Positions 1 through 8,532 of a stretch of 23,219 nt of DNA are shown one piece after another. Each line of letters opens with the position of its first letter. Positions within the stretch are counted from its first letter, which is position 1. The notes beneath the pieces were generated by a model. That model was not told the origin of the DNA and ran no database searches. It saw nothing but the letters and a program-made list of their open reading frames with translations. The DNA is taken from the IMG/VR virus record IMGVR_UViG_3300043331_000131, positions 1-23,219 of that record. One strand, given 5' to 3'. Made by a program: the position numbers and the translations under genes. Origin of the DNA: a virus.

Positions 1-502
1 CTAACGTGGTAATGGTGGGTGAGGTGTTCTCGTCTTGAAAGTCACCGCTTGCTAGTGATACGTCCCCTATAGTTGATGCACTAAACGCCGAGTTTCCACC
101 TGCTGACTTCTGAAATCTTGCTGTGGTGGTAGCTGTACCCGCTACCTCCATACGCACTACAAGCCTGGTAATGGTGAACTCCACAGTTGCACCGTCAACG
201 AAGGGAACCATGAGAACTACAAGCCAGCCAGTTTGGGGGTACGGGCCAACCCAAACAGGAGCGATGGCTCTAGGACCTCCACTCCCCACAGGAACCCATG
301 CTGCATTAACATAAACATAGAGGTTTTCATCTTCTGCTACTACTAAATCGCCGGTGCCTGCATCTGTAGGAAGGGTGGCCGCGCTGCGTAATGGCAGAGT
401 TACTACCTTGCGGTTGTGATATTGCTTTAACTGCCTTCGGAGAACATTTACTTGTTCGGTTAGCGAGTCGATGGAATCATCGTTAACACGTCTAGTGGTC
501 AT
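1..502 (-). CDS. Tail-tip / minor tail protein, 3' end cut by window edge
   Basis: The first 167 codons are present and the frame is still open at base 1. The ATG (500-502) overlaps the TGA of the upstream tail gene in an ATGA junction, so the two are probably translationally coupled. Residues about 8-28 are a short heptad-like helix (DSIDSLTEQVNVLRRQLKQY). Next comes a short segment (around LPTDAGTGDLVVAEDENLYV) typical of phage tail-tip and fibre N-termini, then beta-rich sequence without Cys that could be a jelly-roll. Its place directly after the gp37/Tal-like gene fits a tail-tip or receptor-binding component. I do not recognise the family; the structural role rests on context and beta-rich composition. 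Confidence 0.7.
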   Translation of the reverse strand, partial: MTTRRVNDDSIDSLTEQVNVLRRQLKQYHNRKVVTLPLRSAATLPTDAGTGDLVVAEDENLYVYVNAAWVPVGSGGPRAIAPVWVGPYPQTGWLVVLMVPFVDGATVEFTITRLVVRMEVAGTATTTARFQKSAGGNSAFSASTIGDVSLASGDFQDENTSPTITTL

Positions 503-1650
503 GACAAAGTCTCTGCCCCATAGATTTGATTCAGCTTCAAGGTGACCAATTCGTTGCCTTCATTATCAATGGAGCAATTCATCGTTACGACTTCTTGGGC
601 CGATTGAATGTCCCAACCCTCTAAATCCGCATAAAGCCAAATACCGATACCAGGCTTAAAACGTGTCCAGAAGTTGCTGATTTGTTCTGTGACCACTTCG
701 ATGGTTATCTCGTGAACAGGGTTGAGTCCGAACAACATCTTCTTTCGGGTGAGTCGTGAGACGCTGGTTGAATCTGATACATCACCGAACGACGTATGAC
801 CTTCTAACAGTCTGAACTGTTCTGAGCCTGGAATGTACTCACGGCGGCTTACACGTTCGATGGCCTGAGAAACCCCTTGTCCGTACAAGCGCGTCTGTTC
901 TGGGCCTGTGTTGGTAAACCTCACGTTGTTCAAACCAGTATCCAGGTCGCTAGCCTCAAAGATGTGCTCAGCCTCAGTGTCATCGTCTACGATGGCTAAG
1001 TCGTATATACGAGGATTAGCTCTCTGAAACTGCTTAGCATTGGTGATCCAGAAGTCGAAATCACCTGGGTCACGTTGAGCCAGAGATTGAATTTTGCTCA
1101 AGATGTTTTCTGTGTCTATAAGGTCAATCGTGTAGATGTCAACTGTCTCACCAATGTTAGTTAGTGAGTAAGTGATGGCAAGGCTCTCAGGTTCTGCTAA
1201 GACCTCATCCAGGATATCAGCGATAATCTGCATTGGGTCAAGATCAAATTCTTTGTAAGCAAACCCCTCACCTGGGTCATCAGGAGTAGGCGAACCAGTG
1301 TGCTTAACCTTATGAGCATCTGGATCATTAGGATCAAAAGGCCAAAAGCGTCTCTCGAGATAGTGCAGCCAGCCCTTGCCGCCTATTTTACAATGTTCTT
1401 CGTCACTGTTGACAGAAAACATTGTGTGCATCCCGGCCAGAATTAAGTCGGTATCTCGATACAGTTCAAAGTCCGTAACATAAGGACGCACAAACAGGGG
1501 TGCCACGTTATCGGCTGAGCGACTTATTTCGTAATTAATCGTGTGTGGGCCGTTTTCGCCTTTTTCTAGGTTAAACTGCAAGTTCTCTGGATGGAAGGTA
1601 TCAATCTCAACCTCATCGTGGTCAAGATGAACAATAGTCCATTCAGCCAT
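499..1650 (-). CDS. Tail protein, ReqiPepy6 gp37-like / Tal-like hub
   Basis: A protein of 383 residues at the tail-hub position, immediately after the distal-tail-like gene. The pattern resembles the Siphovirus ReqiPepy6 gp37-like family: an N-terminal beta domain (WTIVHLDHDEVEIDTF, then YEISRSADNVAPLFVRPYVTDFELYRD), a 'GKGWLHYLERRFWPF' stretch near residues 90-105, and a helical insert (MQIIADILDEVL). A C-terminal beta domain (FKPGIGIWLYADLEGWDIQ) follows. Such proteins form the ring or hub closing the tail tube and often carry the adsorption apparatus. The ATG directly follows the TAG of the upstream gene (no intergenic base), so it is probably translated by reinitiation; no clear Shine-Dalgarno is seen. 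Homology is judged by eye; no peptidase motif is visible. Confidence 0.72.
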   Translation of the reverse strand: MAEWTIVHLDHDEVEIDTFHPENLQFNLEKGENGPHTINYEISRSADNVAPLFVRPYVTDFELYRDTDLILAGMHTMFSVNSDEEHCKIGGKGWLHYLERRFWPFDPNDPDAHKVKHTGSPTPDDPGEGFAYKEFDLDPMQIIADILDEVLAEPESLAITYSLTNIGETVDIYTIDLIDTENILSKIQSLAQRDPGDFDFWITNAKQFQRANPRIYDLAIVDDDTEAEHIFEASDLDTGLNNVRFTNTGPEQTRLYGQGVSQAIERVSRREYIPGSEQFRLLEGHTSFGDVSDSTSVSRLTRKKMLFGLNPVHEITIEVVTEQISNFWTRFKPGIGIWLYADLEGWDIQSAQEVVTMNCSIDNEGNELVTLKLNQIYGAETLS

Positions 1651-2139
1651 CTACGTAACCCAAAAGAAGTTTGTACTGGTCAAACCTTGGAAGTATGGTC
1701 TAAAAGCCTTTAACACAATTCTGAGGTCGCTGGCACTAGGAGCCTTGTCGGCAGATTGCGGCATCAAGAGGGTTTGAACCACCACGGGGACACTGTAGTC
1801 CTCACTGAGTCCCAGCAGCCTGATAACGAACGAACCGTGTGTGCGTGTCGTCTGTAAGACAGCAGCCGAAGGTAACATTTTCTGAATCATATCTTGTTTA
1901 AAAGTATTGAAGTCCTCAGGTGTGGCCGCTATCACATCGCCTTCAAGTTCGATGATTAGGTTCTGGTAATACATAAAAGTAGCCCAAGAACCGTTCGCTT
2001 CCATCTTAGGCCGGTCAACAGTTCTCTCACCTAAGTTGTAGGAAGCTTGCTTGATAGCCACGAAACCCGTTGAGGCAACCGAGCCTAACAGGTTAACGGT
2101 CTGAGCCGAGTTGTTGGTGAATTCCATCTTTGAATACAT
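1651..2139 (-). CDS. Distal tail (Dit)-like protein
   Basis: A protein of 162 residues between the tape measure and the gp37-like hub, the usual place of the distal tail protein. Sequence is beta-rich with short strands (IIELEGDVIAATPEDF, SFVIRLLGLSEDY, VVVQTLLMPQ) and no membrane segment. The pattern 'ELEGDVIA.TPEDFN.FKQDMI..ML' resembles the N-terminal part of small Dit-type proteins, which begin by describing offsets and lengths on a beta-sandwich. The ATG sits 3 bases after the tape-measure stop, and a GGAG about 6 bases upstream, inside the end of the tape-measure gene, supports this start. Function is inferred mainly from gene order; no carbohydrate-binding insertion is seen at this size. 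Confidence 0.6.
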   Translation of the reverse strand: MYSKMEFTNNSAQTVNLLGSVASTGFVAIKQASYNLGERTVDRPKMEANGSWATFMYYQNLIIELEGDVIAATPEDFNTFKQDMIQKMLPSAAVLQTTRTHGSFVIRLLGLSEDYSVPVVVQTLLMPQSADKAPSASDLRIVLKAFRPYFQGLTSTNFFWVT

Positions 2140-2142
2140 GGT

Positions 2143-5100
2143 CTACTCCAACGGAGCCTTTGTGCGGTACGCGAATAGCCCATTCTTCATTTGAGTGGCG
2201 ATTTCTTCCTTACCTAAGACCTGCCCATTCCAAGTGAAGTTAACAGTCTTAGGCTGTGGTGCAGTTTGTGGTGTAGCGCCTGCTTGACTTGCAAGACCTG
2301 GGAACATACGTAATATCATGTTGCGTAGTTCAGTCTCGAGAGCTACGTTCTCACTACGAACACCTCTAGCAATAGCGAGTGCCACTTGCTTACCGAACCG
2401 CGCCCACTTATCTAATTGGGCTTGTAAGTCCTGACGTGCGGCAGCCTCGGCCTCCGTTTGACCACGCTTGAAAGCTTTAACATAGTTGGCAAACATGCCA
2501 GGACTCATCCTAAGCAGCGTGTCAATGTTCTTTTGGGACTCAGGGCCAAGTTCCTTGAGTTGACTGATTAGCTCCTCAGGAGCACCCTTAGCTGCGAGCC
2601 TGTCCAGAGAGCTTCTAAAAGTGACGAAGTTTTGGGCAGCTTCTCTAACGTCCCTGAGCAGGTCAGTAGGTCTGGCCCGGAAACCGAACCTGAGCCTATC
2701 AGCCATCTGGCCTGATTGCATGAACGGCCCGCCGAACAATTCCCCGAGTTGCGAACGATTGCGTTGAAGTGCAGACTCATAGATGCCCATGATGTTATCA
2801 GTCATGGACTTAATCGCTTCTTTGGCGTTCTCGGCGTTCCTCTTGCGCTGAGCCGCTTCTTCCTTAAGTCTGTCAAGCTCCTTCTGATGCAACTCATCTA
2901 AATACTGATCCCGTTGTTCTGCGGCTTGCATCATGAAAGACTCACTATGGGCTGACAAATCCTCTTGGGCTTTTTGGAACTTGCGTATATCTTCAATGTT
3001 GTGCGTCTTTTCCGCAAGTTTCTTAAGCTGTTGGACCCGCTTGTATTCCTTATCAAACGCAGCTTGACTGAGCTTGGCTTCCTCAGTCGTTGCACTCGAA
3101 ACAGTTTCAATAGCAGCTAATTGTTCAGAGGTGGCTTTGGCACGCAAGTCTGCTTCCATCTTCGCGGCACGCTTAGCTGTAGCAAAGTCGCCACTCTTTT
3201 CGGCAGCCTGTTTAAGTGCTTGAATCTGTGACCACCGACTTCTGAAGTTTGCATCACTAATAGTACCCGTCTGCTGGAACGTAGCAAGTACCTCATTCAT
3301 GGTTTGCTTCTGCAAATCAGTCAATTTAGCATTAGCTGCATTAACAGCCTTCGCGTATGCTTGCCATTTTACGCGGGCGTCCTCTGGAGTAGTTGCCGCC
3401 CTAGCTGCCGCTTCCAACTCTGATATGTGTTTAAGAGTTGCAAGATATTGCTTGGCGCTTAAGTTGCCCTGCGACCACTTGCGAGCATCAGCAAGTTCTC
3501 CTACCCCAACAGGCCCGCCGACTAACTGTTTACCTACAGCCGCAATTTCAGCCTGTCTAGCTTGCCACTTACGAATAAAATCAGGCACCATTTCATCTAC
3601 TGCATCACCCATTTCCCCTATGGCACGACGCATGATGGTACTAGGCGACTGACCGCTCGCAAATAAGGTTTTTTCCAAAATCTCAACGAATTTCTCAGTA
3701 CCAAATCTCTTTCGTAACTTGTCGCTTTGTCCCATTATATCTTCTAAGTCAAGTTTGTCTGGACCAAGACCTAATGCGCCAAAAACTCTGTCGCCGAGTG
3801 CTTCAATCTTGTCAAGATTAAGTAGAACTTCAAGGACAATGGTAGCTATGAATGGGCCGCGCAACAATTTTAACTTACCAAGCAAGGCTCCTACAGCGAA
3901 GCCTGCCGCAGTTGCACTCCTAGTCATAGTCCCGAACGTGGCAACCAGCTTCAACACCCTTGTGAGCGCCGCGCTAAGAGCAAAACCACCCAACAGGATA
4001 AGTATAGCCTTTAATGCACCCTCTAGTCCCTGTGCGCCTGTAGTAAGTTGTAACAATTGGTCCCTGAACTTCACTAACACGGGAATACCAGTAAGCAGGG
4101 TAGCCATAAGGCCAATCATACCGATCCTGGTATAGCCCGTCTCTCTTGCAAGATTCTTAAAAGCAGCAGCGCCGACGACGGCTCCAGAGGCTACCTTCTC
4201 TATTCCTGCACCACCACCAGACCAACGTCTAAGCGTTCTAAAGTGAGCAATTAATGTAATGATGCCTCCGGCAAGGGCGACGACCGGCCCCAGTACTAAA
4301 GCCCCCACAGAGGCGTAAACCAATAGACTCGCAATTGCTTGTTTAGTCGCAGGCGAGAGACTGTTGAACGCATGAAGCAAGTCACCTAATGGGCGAAGCA
4401 AGTTTGTGAAGGCGGGGATCGCATCACGACCTATCGTGAGGGCTACAGACTTTAGCTGATTGATCATAATGTCCCATTGGACACCAGGAGTCTTACTCAT
4501 GGCATCGAAGTCTTTAATGAACTGGTCGTTGTCTCGATGGATAAGACCAGAGACTTGATGATATTCGTCCATGTTCTGAATCAAGAACGCGAACGTGCGT
4601 CTAGCCTGAGCGGTGCCCTGTAAACCTACTGAACCTTCGCCAGCACCACCAACACGAGAGACCTCTTTGAAGAAGTTGAGAAGCTCAGGACCAGGTCTGA
4701 ACTTACCAGTCTTAACTAGGCGTTCATTGATATCGGTGAGAACATCCATTAGTGGGCGCATCTTGCCTGTACGTAAGTCCTGTACCTCAACACCCATCTT
4801 ATGTAGACCGGCAACAACCTCAGGACGTGACAAAAGCTCGATTTGCCTGAAAAGGCCGGTCGCGTCACGACTAGTGAACCTGCCGCCCGTAGCGCGAGTA
4901 AGCACGGCCATCGCGTCTGCTACGTCTCTAAACTGTAGGCCAGCCTGTTTAGCGAACGGGACAACGTTAGCTAACGAGTTGGCGAACTGTGGAACTGTTG
5001 TCCTACCGAACCTAACAGCGGCCAGGAAGTCGTTGAGCATGATTTCAAGTTGCTCTGTGCGGTTAGCACCCTCAGTGAAGTTGTTGAACAATGTCAAAGC

Positions 5101-6144
5101 AGCATCGGTCATGGTACCCAAATCGACCGTACCAGCTACGGCAGCCATGTTAAACAACTCAACTAGCCTAGTTGCCTCTTTAACACTTTGGACGTTTGTT
5201 CCTGAGAAAATCTCGTAAAACGAGTTAGCCATTTCTTCACTGGTGGCAGGAAAACGTTGCATCTGCTGAAGAACAGTGTCCATGACCCGATTAGCAATCC
5301 TGGCGGTAGCCTCAGCAGGCTGACCGATTTGTCTAGCTTGAGTAGCCGCTCTATTGGCCTGAGTAGAGAAGTCAGCAGCACTCTTAGAAGCAAGCCCAAG
5401 TGAGGCAGTAGCAATTAATCCTGTAGTCGCAAGAATTCGACCAAAATGGCTAGCAATACGTGAGCCTTGTTCGAGACTAGTCCACTTTAAGGCACGTTGA
5501 GCTTCCGCGTTTTGGCGCAAGCGTTCCGTTGTACGTGCGACCTCATTACCAATAACACGTTGTTTCTCTGCCGCAAGGCCGGCATCACGTCCAAGACGCC
5601 TGTAAGCGTTAGCGGCAGCAGTTACAGCTGCCTCTCGTGATGTGATATCACTTCTACGCCCGGCTAACTGCGGGCCTACGATAGCAGCTTGTTCAGCTCT
5701 GAGCCTAGATTGAGTAAGCATCAATCTAGACTGTTGAGCTTCTATCATTCTACGTCTATTCGCATCAAGATCGGCGTCTTTGAGACGCTGTGCGTTTCTT
5801 GTTAATTGAATAGAAGTCTGTAACTGTCGTTCTAGATTAAGAACGCCATCACGCGCTAGTTTAACTTGTGCCGCACGGGCACGGGTTAAAGCAGTTTCGG
5901 CGTTGCGTAAAGCGTTCGCCCGTTCAAGCTGCTTTGTACCGTTTCTAAAGGATTCAACCTCGGCGGCTGCGTTCTTCTGAGAGATTAACAGCTTTTCACG
6001 CTGAATGGAAAGATCTTTAGCCCTGTTACGCAGGTTCGTGATGTTGTCGAGTGAGCCTAAGTCACGAGCAACACGACGAAACGTTCTAGACGCCTCGTTA
6101 CGAGCCGTTAAGATCATTCTTATTTCTGAGAACCTGAATGCCAT
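2143..6144 (-). CDS. Tail tape measure protein (TP901-type)
   Basis: This is the longest gene of the window (1333 residues). Residues about 15-240 are rich in charged, helical, coiled-coil-like sequence (repeated Arg/Ala/Glu heptads). Residues about 245-460 match the phage TP901-type tape-measure core (ADFSTQANRAATQARQ; SVKEATRLVELFNMAAVAG; AAVRFGRTTVPQFANSLANV; ATGGRFTSRDATGLFRQI). Hydrophobic helices occur near 600-635 (LLVYASVGALVLGPVVALAG), 672-692 and 710-730, as expected for the part that inserts into the host membrane during DNA ejection. Residues about 880-1140 are long charged helices. The protein sets tail length; at roughly 1.5 angstrom per residue an all-helical span suggests a tail near 200 nm (inference). 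It overlaps the end of the GT frame by 25 bases. No lysozyme or peptidase motif was noticed. Confidence 0.93.
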   Translation of the reverse strand: MAFRFSEIRMILTARNEASRTFRRVARDLGSLDNITNLRNRAKDLSIQREKLLISQKNAAAEVESFRNGTKQLERANALRNAETALTRARAAQVKLARDGVLNLERQLQTSIQLTRNAQRLKDADLDANRRRMIEAQQSRLMLTQSRLRAEQAAIVGPQLAGRRSDITSREAAVTAAANAYRRLGRDAGLAAEKQRVIGNEVARTTERLRQNAEAQRALKWTSLEQGSRIASHFGRILATTGLIATASLGLASKSAADFSTQANRAATQARQIGQPAEATARIANRVMDTVLQQMQRFPATSEEMANSFYEIFSGTNVQSVKEATRLVELFNMAAVAGTVDLGTMTDAALTLFNNFTEGANRTEQLEIMLNDFLAAVRFGRTTVPQFANSLANVVPFAKQAGLQFRDVADAMAVLTRATGGRFTSRDATGLFRQIELLSRPEVVAGLHKMGVEVQDLRTGKMRPLMDVLTDINERLVKTGKFRPGPELLNFFKEVSRVGGAGEGSVGLQGTAQARRTFAFLIQNMDEYHQVSGLIHRDNDQFIKDFDAMSKTPGVQWDIMINQLKSVALTIGRDAIPAFTNLLRPLGDLLHAFNSLSPATKQAIASLLVYASVGALVLGPVVALAGGIITLIAHFRTLRRWSGGGAGIEKVASGAVVGAAAFKNLARETGYTRIGMIGLMATLLTGIPVLVKFRDQLLQLTTGAQGLEGALKAILILLGGFALSAALTRVLKLVATFGTMTRSATAAGFAVGALLGKLKLLRGPFIATIVLEVLLNLDKIEALGDRVFGALGLGPDKLDLEDIMGQSDKLRKRFGTEKFVEILEKTLFASGQSPSTIMRRAIGEMGDAVDEMVPDFIRKWQARQAEIAAVGKQLVGGPVGVGELADARKWSQGNLSAKQYLATLKHISELEAAARAATTPEDARVKWQAYAKAVNAANAKLTDLQKQTMNEVLATFQQTGTISDANFRSRWSQIQALKQAAEKSGDFATAKRAAKMEADLRAKATSEQLAAIETVSSATTEEAKLSQAAFDKEYKRVQQLKKLAEKTHNIEDIRKFQKAQEDLSAHSESFMMQAAEQRDQYLDELHQKELDRLKEEAAQRKRNAENAKEAIKSMTDNIMGIYESALQRNRSQLGELFGGPFMQSGQMADRLRFGFRARPTDLLRDVREAAQNFVTFRSSLDRLAAKGAPEELISQLKELGPESQKNIDTLLRMSPGMFANYVKAFKRGQTEAEAAARQDLQAQLDKWARFGKQVALAIARGVRSENVALETELRNMILRMFPGLASQAGATPQTAPQPKTVNFTWNGQVLGKEEIATQMKNGLFAYRTKAPLE

Positions 6145-6401
6145 TTCTGTTTCCAGGCTGTTATGCCTTGTGTCTCCTTCTCATGTTCTGCTTTAGCATG
6201 AAGAATTGCATCCATCTTCTTTAGATGCACTTCATCTTGATCTAACAGACCACCAGCCTTAGGCAGAACGTGAAACTGCTCACAAAGCAGAGTAATGCGA
6301 ATCCAGTTAGCTACGTCCTTAATTACAGGACTAGGAATTCTAGTGGCTAATCTGTCTGTTCTCCCGCGGAAGATGATACGAGCGACTGAGGAAAAGTTTC
6401 C
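6120..6401 (-). CDS. GT tail assembly chaperone, -1 frame C-terminal part
   Basis: This is a 93-codon open stretch in the -1 frame relative to the upstream chaperone gene. It opens at 6401, runs past the zero-frame stop (6347-6349) and ends with TAA at 6120-6122, inside the tape-measure start. The coding-like part reads ATRIPSPVIKDVANWIRI, then CEQFHVLPKAGGLLDQDEVH, then a Lys/Glu/His-rich helix ending in WKQKWHSGSQK. No good independent start exists, and the arrangement G, -1 shifted GT, tape measure is the classic tail-chaperone architecture (lambda gpG/gpGT). Ribosomes slipping -1 in the overlap would make a fusion. T-domains bind the tail tube subunit while the G-part binds the tape measure. 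The shift site itself is inferred (see the slippery-site entry). Confidence 0.85.
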   Translation of the reverse strand, partial: GNFSSVARIIFRGRTDRLATRIPSPVIKDVANWIRITLLCEQFHVLPKAGGLLDQDEVHLKKMDAILHAKAEHEKETQGITAWKQKWHSGSQK

Positions 6402-6796
6402 TCATCAACTTCTTCATCCTCATTATTGATCTCATCGAGGATATTCTCAATCTCTCCGCCGACTTTGGGGTGTAGTGCCTGAATCACTAGCTCACTACTC
6501 AAGTCAAGCGCAACACCATTGTGATCTGTGAGGTTGTGCTCACCAATGCAGTATCTAAAGTCAAACACCCTAGCCCACTTGTTCAAGGTTTCCAACTCAA
6601 AGCGGTTAGTCTCCTTTTCGATCTGCTGACGCGACTTACCGCTTGCGACCTCGGACTCCATGAACATGCGTGTTGCCTTATCACGTCGTTCTAACTTCTT
6701 ACCGTAAGGCAAGGGGCGCACCTTGATGTACGCCCCTTCGAGTGATTTAAGATCCCGATGCTCGTATTCGTTCGGGTCAACGATTGCAACTGGCAT
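6347..6796 (-). CDS. Tail assembly chaperone, G-like (zero frame)
   Basis: Lies between the major tail protein and the tape measure, the fixed position of the G-type chaperone. The product has 149 residues from the chosen ATG and an acidic C-terminal tail (DEINNEDEEVDEETF). It has a mixed alpha/beta front (PNEYEHRDLKSLEGAYIKVR) and a helical middle (RFELETLNKWARVFDFRYCI). I chose the ATG at 6796 rather than the in-frame GTG at 6805, because the Shine-Dalgarno stretch (AAGGAGAGG) ends too close to the GTG and is better spaced for the ATG. A fraction of ribosomes should shift -1 before its stop to give the GT form. Primary sequence of these chaperones is poorly conserved, so the call rests on position plus the overlapping -1 frame. 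Confidence 0.85.
   Translation of the reverse strand: MPVAIVDPNEYEHRDLKSLEGAYIKVRPLPYGKKLERRDKATRMFMESEVASGKSRQQIEKETNRFELETLNKWARVFDFRYCIGEHNLTDHNGVALDLSSELVIQALHPKVGGEIENILDEINNEDEEVDEETFPQSLVSSSAGEQTD
6362..6395 (-). promoter_or_regulatory. Candidate -1 ribosomal frameshift region
   Basis: The -1 frame is open only from 6401 and the zero frame ends at 6347, so slipping must occur in this 50-base stretch. Two candidates are visible. At 6392-6395 the zero-frame codons ACT TTT CCT allow the Phe tRNA to re-pair perfectly on TTT after moving back one base. At 6362-6365 the codons GCG GGA allow a Gly tRNA to move to GGG. Neither is a canonical X_XXY_YYZ heptamer such as lambda GGGAAAG. The first would keep only a short -1 leader and is preferred. 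Confidence 0.45.
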
Positions 6797-6822
6797 ATTA
6801 GCCACCTCTCCTTGGTGTCTTA

Positions 6823-7833
6823 CTACGACTGAACTGCTGAAGGTATTACGTCGCTCTTAACCTCAATCTTGTATGGATCGCCGCCAGCGATGATTAAGCC
6901 TCGGCCAGTAGTTTGTGCCATAACAAGATCGGCAAGACCACTGAGCTGGACCGGATACGTGTCATAAGCGGCATTGTAGAACGTGATCTGGACACCTTCG
7001 TCACAGTTAGCAAAGCCCGTACCGCCCTTGAAGCTCACGAACCTGACAGCGATACGATCGTTATCTACGAACTTGTCGTACTCAGAACGATCAAGGAAGT
7101 CAAGCTCGCTATCGAATGTTGCGTCCGTCTTGTGGTACGCAATATATGTAGCAGAACGCTCACCGTTTAGCCTGTTTTCGGCCGTGGCGTTGTGCTCAAA
7201 CGTAGCCGTGAAACCGTTGAATTCCTCGCTAGGAGTGGCAAATGCGGGAGCAAGACCACCAACGTCCACGTACACCGTATGATGAGCGGCCCCAAGCAAG
7301 CTAGGATCAAGCCACGTTGGGCTACCGAGTGCAACAGGCTCTTGTTCACTAAGCCCGAATACGGTGACATTGAACCTAAGCACGCCTTCCTCAATTGTGA
7401 ATTCCATCTGAGGAATAACGCAGCCTGCGTAACCGAAACCGATCCCGTTCCTGACGATGGTGATGCTAGCCGTTCTAGGACCGCCGCCCTGCGTAAATGC
7501 AGCACCAGCAGTTGAAGGCGTGAATGTGTAGAGGTTGGGTGTGCCAGGTGTGGCTGCGATGGTGTGCCTCGAACAATACAACCAGTAGGGAGCATAGTTC
7601 GCATCAAACTCCATACTGATAGGACCTTCAACATGATAGAAGCCCTGAGTCCGCTCGATATCGACAGTCTGCTGCCTAATCTGCTGTGAGTAGTAAGCTT
7701 CTTCTGTATAGGCAACATTCTCATCTAGGATCGGAACCCAAATCGCCCCCGCCGTAGTAGGAGGGAGATAAGTACCCATCGTGTCCTCAAGGACGATACA
7801 TAACCAACCTGCTGCACCAAGACCTGCGGGCAT
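6823..7833 (-). CDS. Major tail (tube) protein
   Basis: A protein of 336 residues with beta-rich sequence throughout (ASITIVRNGIGFGYAGCVIP, MEFTIEEGVLRFNVTVFG, ATFEHNATAENRLNGERSAT, VRFVSFKGGTGFANCDEGVQ). The pattern 'G..I..MEFTIEEGVLRFNVTVFG' then 'F.GFTATFEHNA....LNG.RSATYIAYHKTDATFDSELDF' is typical of siphovirus tube subunits, which stack as hexameric rings around the tape measure. A strong Shine-Dalgarno (GGAGGTGA, 8 bases before the ATG) supports the start and high expression. It lies between the neck genes and the chaperone, as expected. A weaker alternative start is the Met at residue 19. Confidence 0.88.
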   Translation of the reverse strand: MPAGLGAAGWLCIVLEDTMGTYLPPTTAGAIWVPILDENVAYTEEAYYSQQIRQQTVDIERTQGFYHVEGPISMEFDANYAPYWLYCSRHTIAATPGTPNLYTFTPSTAGAAFTQGGGPRTASITIVRNGIGFGYAGCVIPQMEFTIEEGVLRFNVTVFGLSEQEPVALGSPTWLDPSLLGAAHHTVYVDVGGLAPAFATPSEEFNGFTATFEHNATAENRLNGERSATYIAYHKTDATFDSELDFLDRSEYDKFVDNDRIAVRFVSFKGGTGFANCDEGVQITFYNAAYDTYPVQLSGLADLVMAQTTGRGLIIAGGDPYKIEVKSDVIPSAVQS

Positions 7834-7849
7834 AAGCTAATTCACCTCC

Positions 7850-8059
7850 CTATCCTACCTTAATTGACGAAGTACCACTAACAACGAAGTCGTCTCCAAG
7901 CCCTTCGCGCACCCTTCTACCAGTAATCTCTAGAAATCGCCGCTCCTGCTCGGCACTAAGCTCCACAGTTTCACCGTTCTTAAAGGAGCCAAGTCCCACG
8001 ACACTAAAGACCTTTCCATCAGGAAAATTGGGATTCCAGTAAGTAACCTCAAGTGGCAC
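7850..8059 (-). CDS. Small neck/tail-region protein, unknown
   Basis: I do not recognise this gene. From the GTG at 8059 it encodes 69 residues (TYWNPNFPDGKVFSVVGLGS; LSAEQERRFLEITGRRVREGLG; SGTSSIKV). The GTG follows a well-spaced GGGAG and lies just after the stop of the upstream gene, whereas the in-frame ATG at 8104 lies inside that gene and has no ribosome binding site. The middle has an amphipathic 'LSAEQERRFLEITGRRV' helix flanked by short beta-like segments. Many phages carry such a short gene between the tail terminator and the tube protein. A structural or assembly role is inferred from place only. Confidence 0.65.
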   Translation of the reverse strand: MPLEVTYWNPNFPDGKVFSVVGLGSFKNGETVELSAEQERRFLEITGRRVREGLGDDFVVSGTSSIKVG

Positions 8060-8065
8060 GTTTGA

Positions 8066-8070
8066 CTCCC
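8066..8070 (-). promoter_or_regulatory. Ribosome binding site deciding a GTG start
   Basis: GGGAG followed by six bases and then GTG at 8059-8057, directly after the TAA stop at 8071-8073. It argues for the GTG start over the upstream ATG at 8104, which has no such site. Confidence 0.6.
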
Positions 8071-8529
8071 TTATCTGAACCGTTGCTGCGACAGAGCTAC
8101 CCATGATAGGCGTGTACCTACGACTAGATCGCTTTTCTCGCCCCTAGGTTGAAACATACCAGGCTCAATAGAATCGACGTAACTGGAGATAAACCTTTCA
8201 CCCCACGTAAGGTCTTCTTCTAGATAAGCCTCTATAGCCTCGGTAAGTTCAATATCGGCTTCACTACGCGCAGCATGGGACTCGTCGATCCTTGCGTGAA
8301 AAGCCCATACAGTACACTCAAGCCTGATGTTGAACGTGTGAGTGCCATGAAACTCTTTTGCCTTACCTCCCGCTGAAACCACCACAGCAGGATATTGCGG
8401 CAAACGTCTTTCGTTGTCTCGACCTATATAACCAAGGCCAAGGTCGTCGCGGTGTTCTTCGAGACGTTCGACGATTAAGTCTCGACAAACACGAGTGCTC
8501 GTAACGTAGGTGAGAGTTGCAATAGGCAT
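8071..8529 (-). CDS. Tail terminator / head-tail completion protein
   Basis: A protein of 152 residues between the gpG-like morphogenesis gene and the tail tube gene, the usual slot of the tail terminator. Features are an N-terminal helix (CRDLIVERLEEHRDDLGLGY), a 'RLPQYPAVVVSAGGKAKEF' beta hairpin, a central strand block (HTFNIRLECTVWAFHARID), a helix (SEADIELTEAIEAYLEEDL) and a terminal strand block (LVVGTRLSWVALSQQRF). This alternating layout (helix, P.V.V strand, then T...I.LE..V....H, then helix, then strand) fits small tail-terminator proteins (gpU/gp17-like). The ATG is 3 bases after the upstream stop. Distant fold homology is judged by eye only. Confidence 0.7.
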   Translation of the reverse strand: MPIATLTYVTSTRVCRDLIVERLEEHRDDLGLGYIGRDNERRLPQYPAVVVSAGGKAKEFHGTHTFNIRLECTVWAFHARIDESHAARSEADIELTEAIEAYLEEDLTWGERFISSYVDSIEPGMFQPRGEKSDLVVGTRLSWVALSQQRFR

Positions 8530-8532
8530 GGG

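Noticed and set aside
4613-5218. Long plus-strand frame (201 codons) opposite the tape measure
   Set aside because: It lies entirely antisense to a well-supported gene, has Ser/Arg/Leu/Pro-rich low-information sequence, and there is no plus-strand gene anywhere else in the window.
7167-7724. Minus-strand frame (185 codons) inside the major tail gene
   Set aside because: It is a shifted-frame shadow of the tube protein with Leu/Arg/Ser bias and no start signal; the tube protein frame is far better supported.
7850-8104. ATG start at 8104 for the small neck gene
   Set aside because: It lies inside the upstream gene without a ribosome binding site, while GTG at 8059 has GGGAG with a 6-base spacer.
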